Source of the DNA: Brachionus rotundiformis
Taxonomy: Eukaryota; Rotifera; Eurotatoria; Ploima; Brachionidae
Reading direction: 5' to 3'
Assembly: GCA_016802295.1 (NCBI GenBank)
Contig: JAESIW010000210.1
Coordinates: forward strand, 186,001 to 250,000
DNA length: 64,000 nt
This document shows positions 63,503 to 64,000 of the stretch, in pieces. Within the stretch, counting starts at the first letter, position 1; each line of letters opens with the position of its first letter. The notes under the pieces are model-generated. The model was not told the origin of the DNA. It did no database searches and saw only the letters and a program-made list of their open reading frames with translations. The position numbers and the translations under genes are program-made.

Positions 63503-64000
63503 TTATTTAATTACGGTTAACCCGCCCATATACGGCACTAAAACTTGCGGTATAGTAACCGAACCATCTTGATTTTGATAATTTTCTAAAATAGCTATAA
63601 TAGTACGCCCAACTGCTAAGCCAGAACCATTTAAAGTATGTGCAAAATTGCTAGAATTATTATCGGTAACTTTGGCCTGCATTCTGCGTGCCTGAAAATC
63701 TGTACAGTTAGAGCAACTAGAGATTTCACGGTATTTGTTTTGCCCAGGTAGCCATACTTCAATATCGTAAGTTTTAGCAGAAGCAAAGCCTGTATCTGCA
63801 GAACATAACAACAATACTCGGTATGGTAATTTTAGCAATTGTAAAACTTCTTCGGCACAACCTAGCATTCTTTCTAGTTCGGCAAAAGATTGGTTAGGGT
63901 TGGTTATACTTACAAGCTCTACTTTATAAAACTGATGTTGCCTTAAAATACCTTTGGTATCTTTACCTGCAGAACCTGCTTCGGATCTATAACACAAGCT
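63503..64000 (-). CDS. serS: Seryl-tRNA synthetase, C-terminal part (cut by window edge)
   Basis: The frame runs from the stop at 63503 to the right edge with no start inside, so the N-terminal coiled coil and part of the core are outside. Class II motif 2 is visible (CYRSEAGSAGKDTKGILRQHQFYKVELV), as are DIEVWLPGQNKYREISSCSNCTDFQARRM and motif 3 (NGSGLAVGRTIIAILENYQ). The internal Met near 63997 is not the start. Its neighbour NlpD agrees with the serS-nlpD arrangement of Alphaproteobacteria. Confidence 0.95.
   Translation of the reverse strand, partial: SLCYRSEAGSAGKDTKGILRQHQFYKVELVSITNPNQSFAELERMLGCAEEVLQLLKLPYRVLLLCSADTGFASAKTYDIEVWLPGQNKYREISSCSNCTDFQARRMQAKVTDNNSSNFAHTLNGSGLAVGRTIIAILENYQNQDGSVTIPQVLVPYMGGLTVIK

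Overview
The window is very AT-rich DNA. Its proteins are full of Asn, Ile, Lys and Leu, as expected under strong A+T pressure. The gene content points to an alphaproteobacterium, probably one with a reduced, host-associated genome: complex I with the accessory subunit NDUFA12, a DUF2155 protein, a fused IspDF enzyme, a coenzyme-B12-dependent ribonucleotide reductase, the recG/mfd neighbourhood, and pieces of the alphaproteobacterial argS-SPOR-tat-serS-nlpD cluster. I cannot name genus or species. No rRNA, tRNA or insertion sequence was recognised.

Layout. 1-5.2 kb (minus): dusB (cut by the window edge), a DNA methyltransferase fused to an HNH domain, mfd. 5.3-10.7 kb (plus): recG, ispDF, a cobalamin riboswitch with its terminator, and a TonB-dependent receptor. 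10.7-17.4 kb (minus): an envelope and vitamin operon of a PnuC-type transporter, a small-molecule kinase, dxr, rseP, bamA and a lipoprotein. 17.5-22 kb (plus): gltX, then fruK-fruA for fructose uptake. 22-23 kb: an SPFH protein. 23.0-29.9 kb: a complete type II-C-like CRISPR-Cas locus. 30-31.3 kb: xthA and an A-type Fe-S carrier. 31.5-35 kb (plus): argS, a SPOR protein, tatB, tatC. 35-38.6 kb (minus): dnaE. 38.8-39.6 kb: an Arg/Glu/Tyr tandem-repeat protein. 39.9-43.4 kb (minus): nrdJ. 43.8-45.5 kb (plus): NDUFA12, two MlaD-like proteins, DUF2155. 45.9-47.1 kb: a porin. 47.3-62.1 kb (minus): nuoA-N followed by birA. 62.2-64 kb: an NlpD-like protein and the end of serS.

The CRISPR-Cas locus is the most unusual region. 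The array has 14 repeats of 36 bp and 13 spacers of 30 bp. Every repeat ends in a perfect extended -10 promoter (TGCTATAAT), so each crRNA can start inside its own spacer, as described for Neisseria and Campylobacter type II-C systems. Downstream lies a clear tracrRNA gene (promoter TTGCAT-17-TATAAT, 26-nt anti-repeat). A second, diverged tracrRNA-like copy follows with an equally good promoter and an anti-repeat damaged at three further positions. Cas9 (1353 aa) carries about 150 extra residues just before its RuvC-III motif. The whole locus is bracketed by an imperfect direct repeat containing a 14-bp exact core.

Functional links. The B12 riboswitch and receptor fit the B12-dependent NrdJ. 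The MEP pathway is represented by dxr and ispDF. BamA, RseP, the porin, MlaD, NlpD and SPOR proteins indicate a real outer membrane and divisome. NuoA-N indicates respiration. The fructose PTS has a Bacillus-like EIIABC architecture that is unusual for this lineage.
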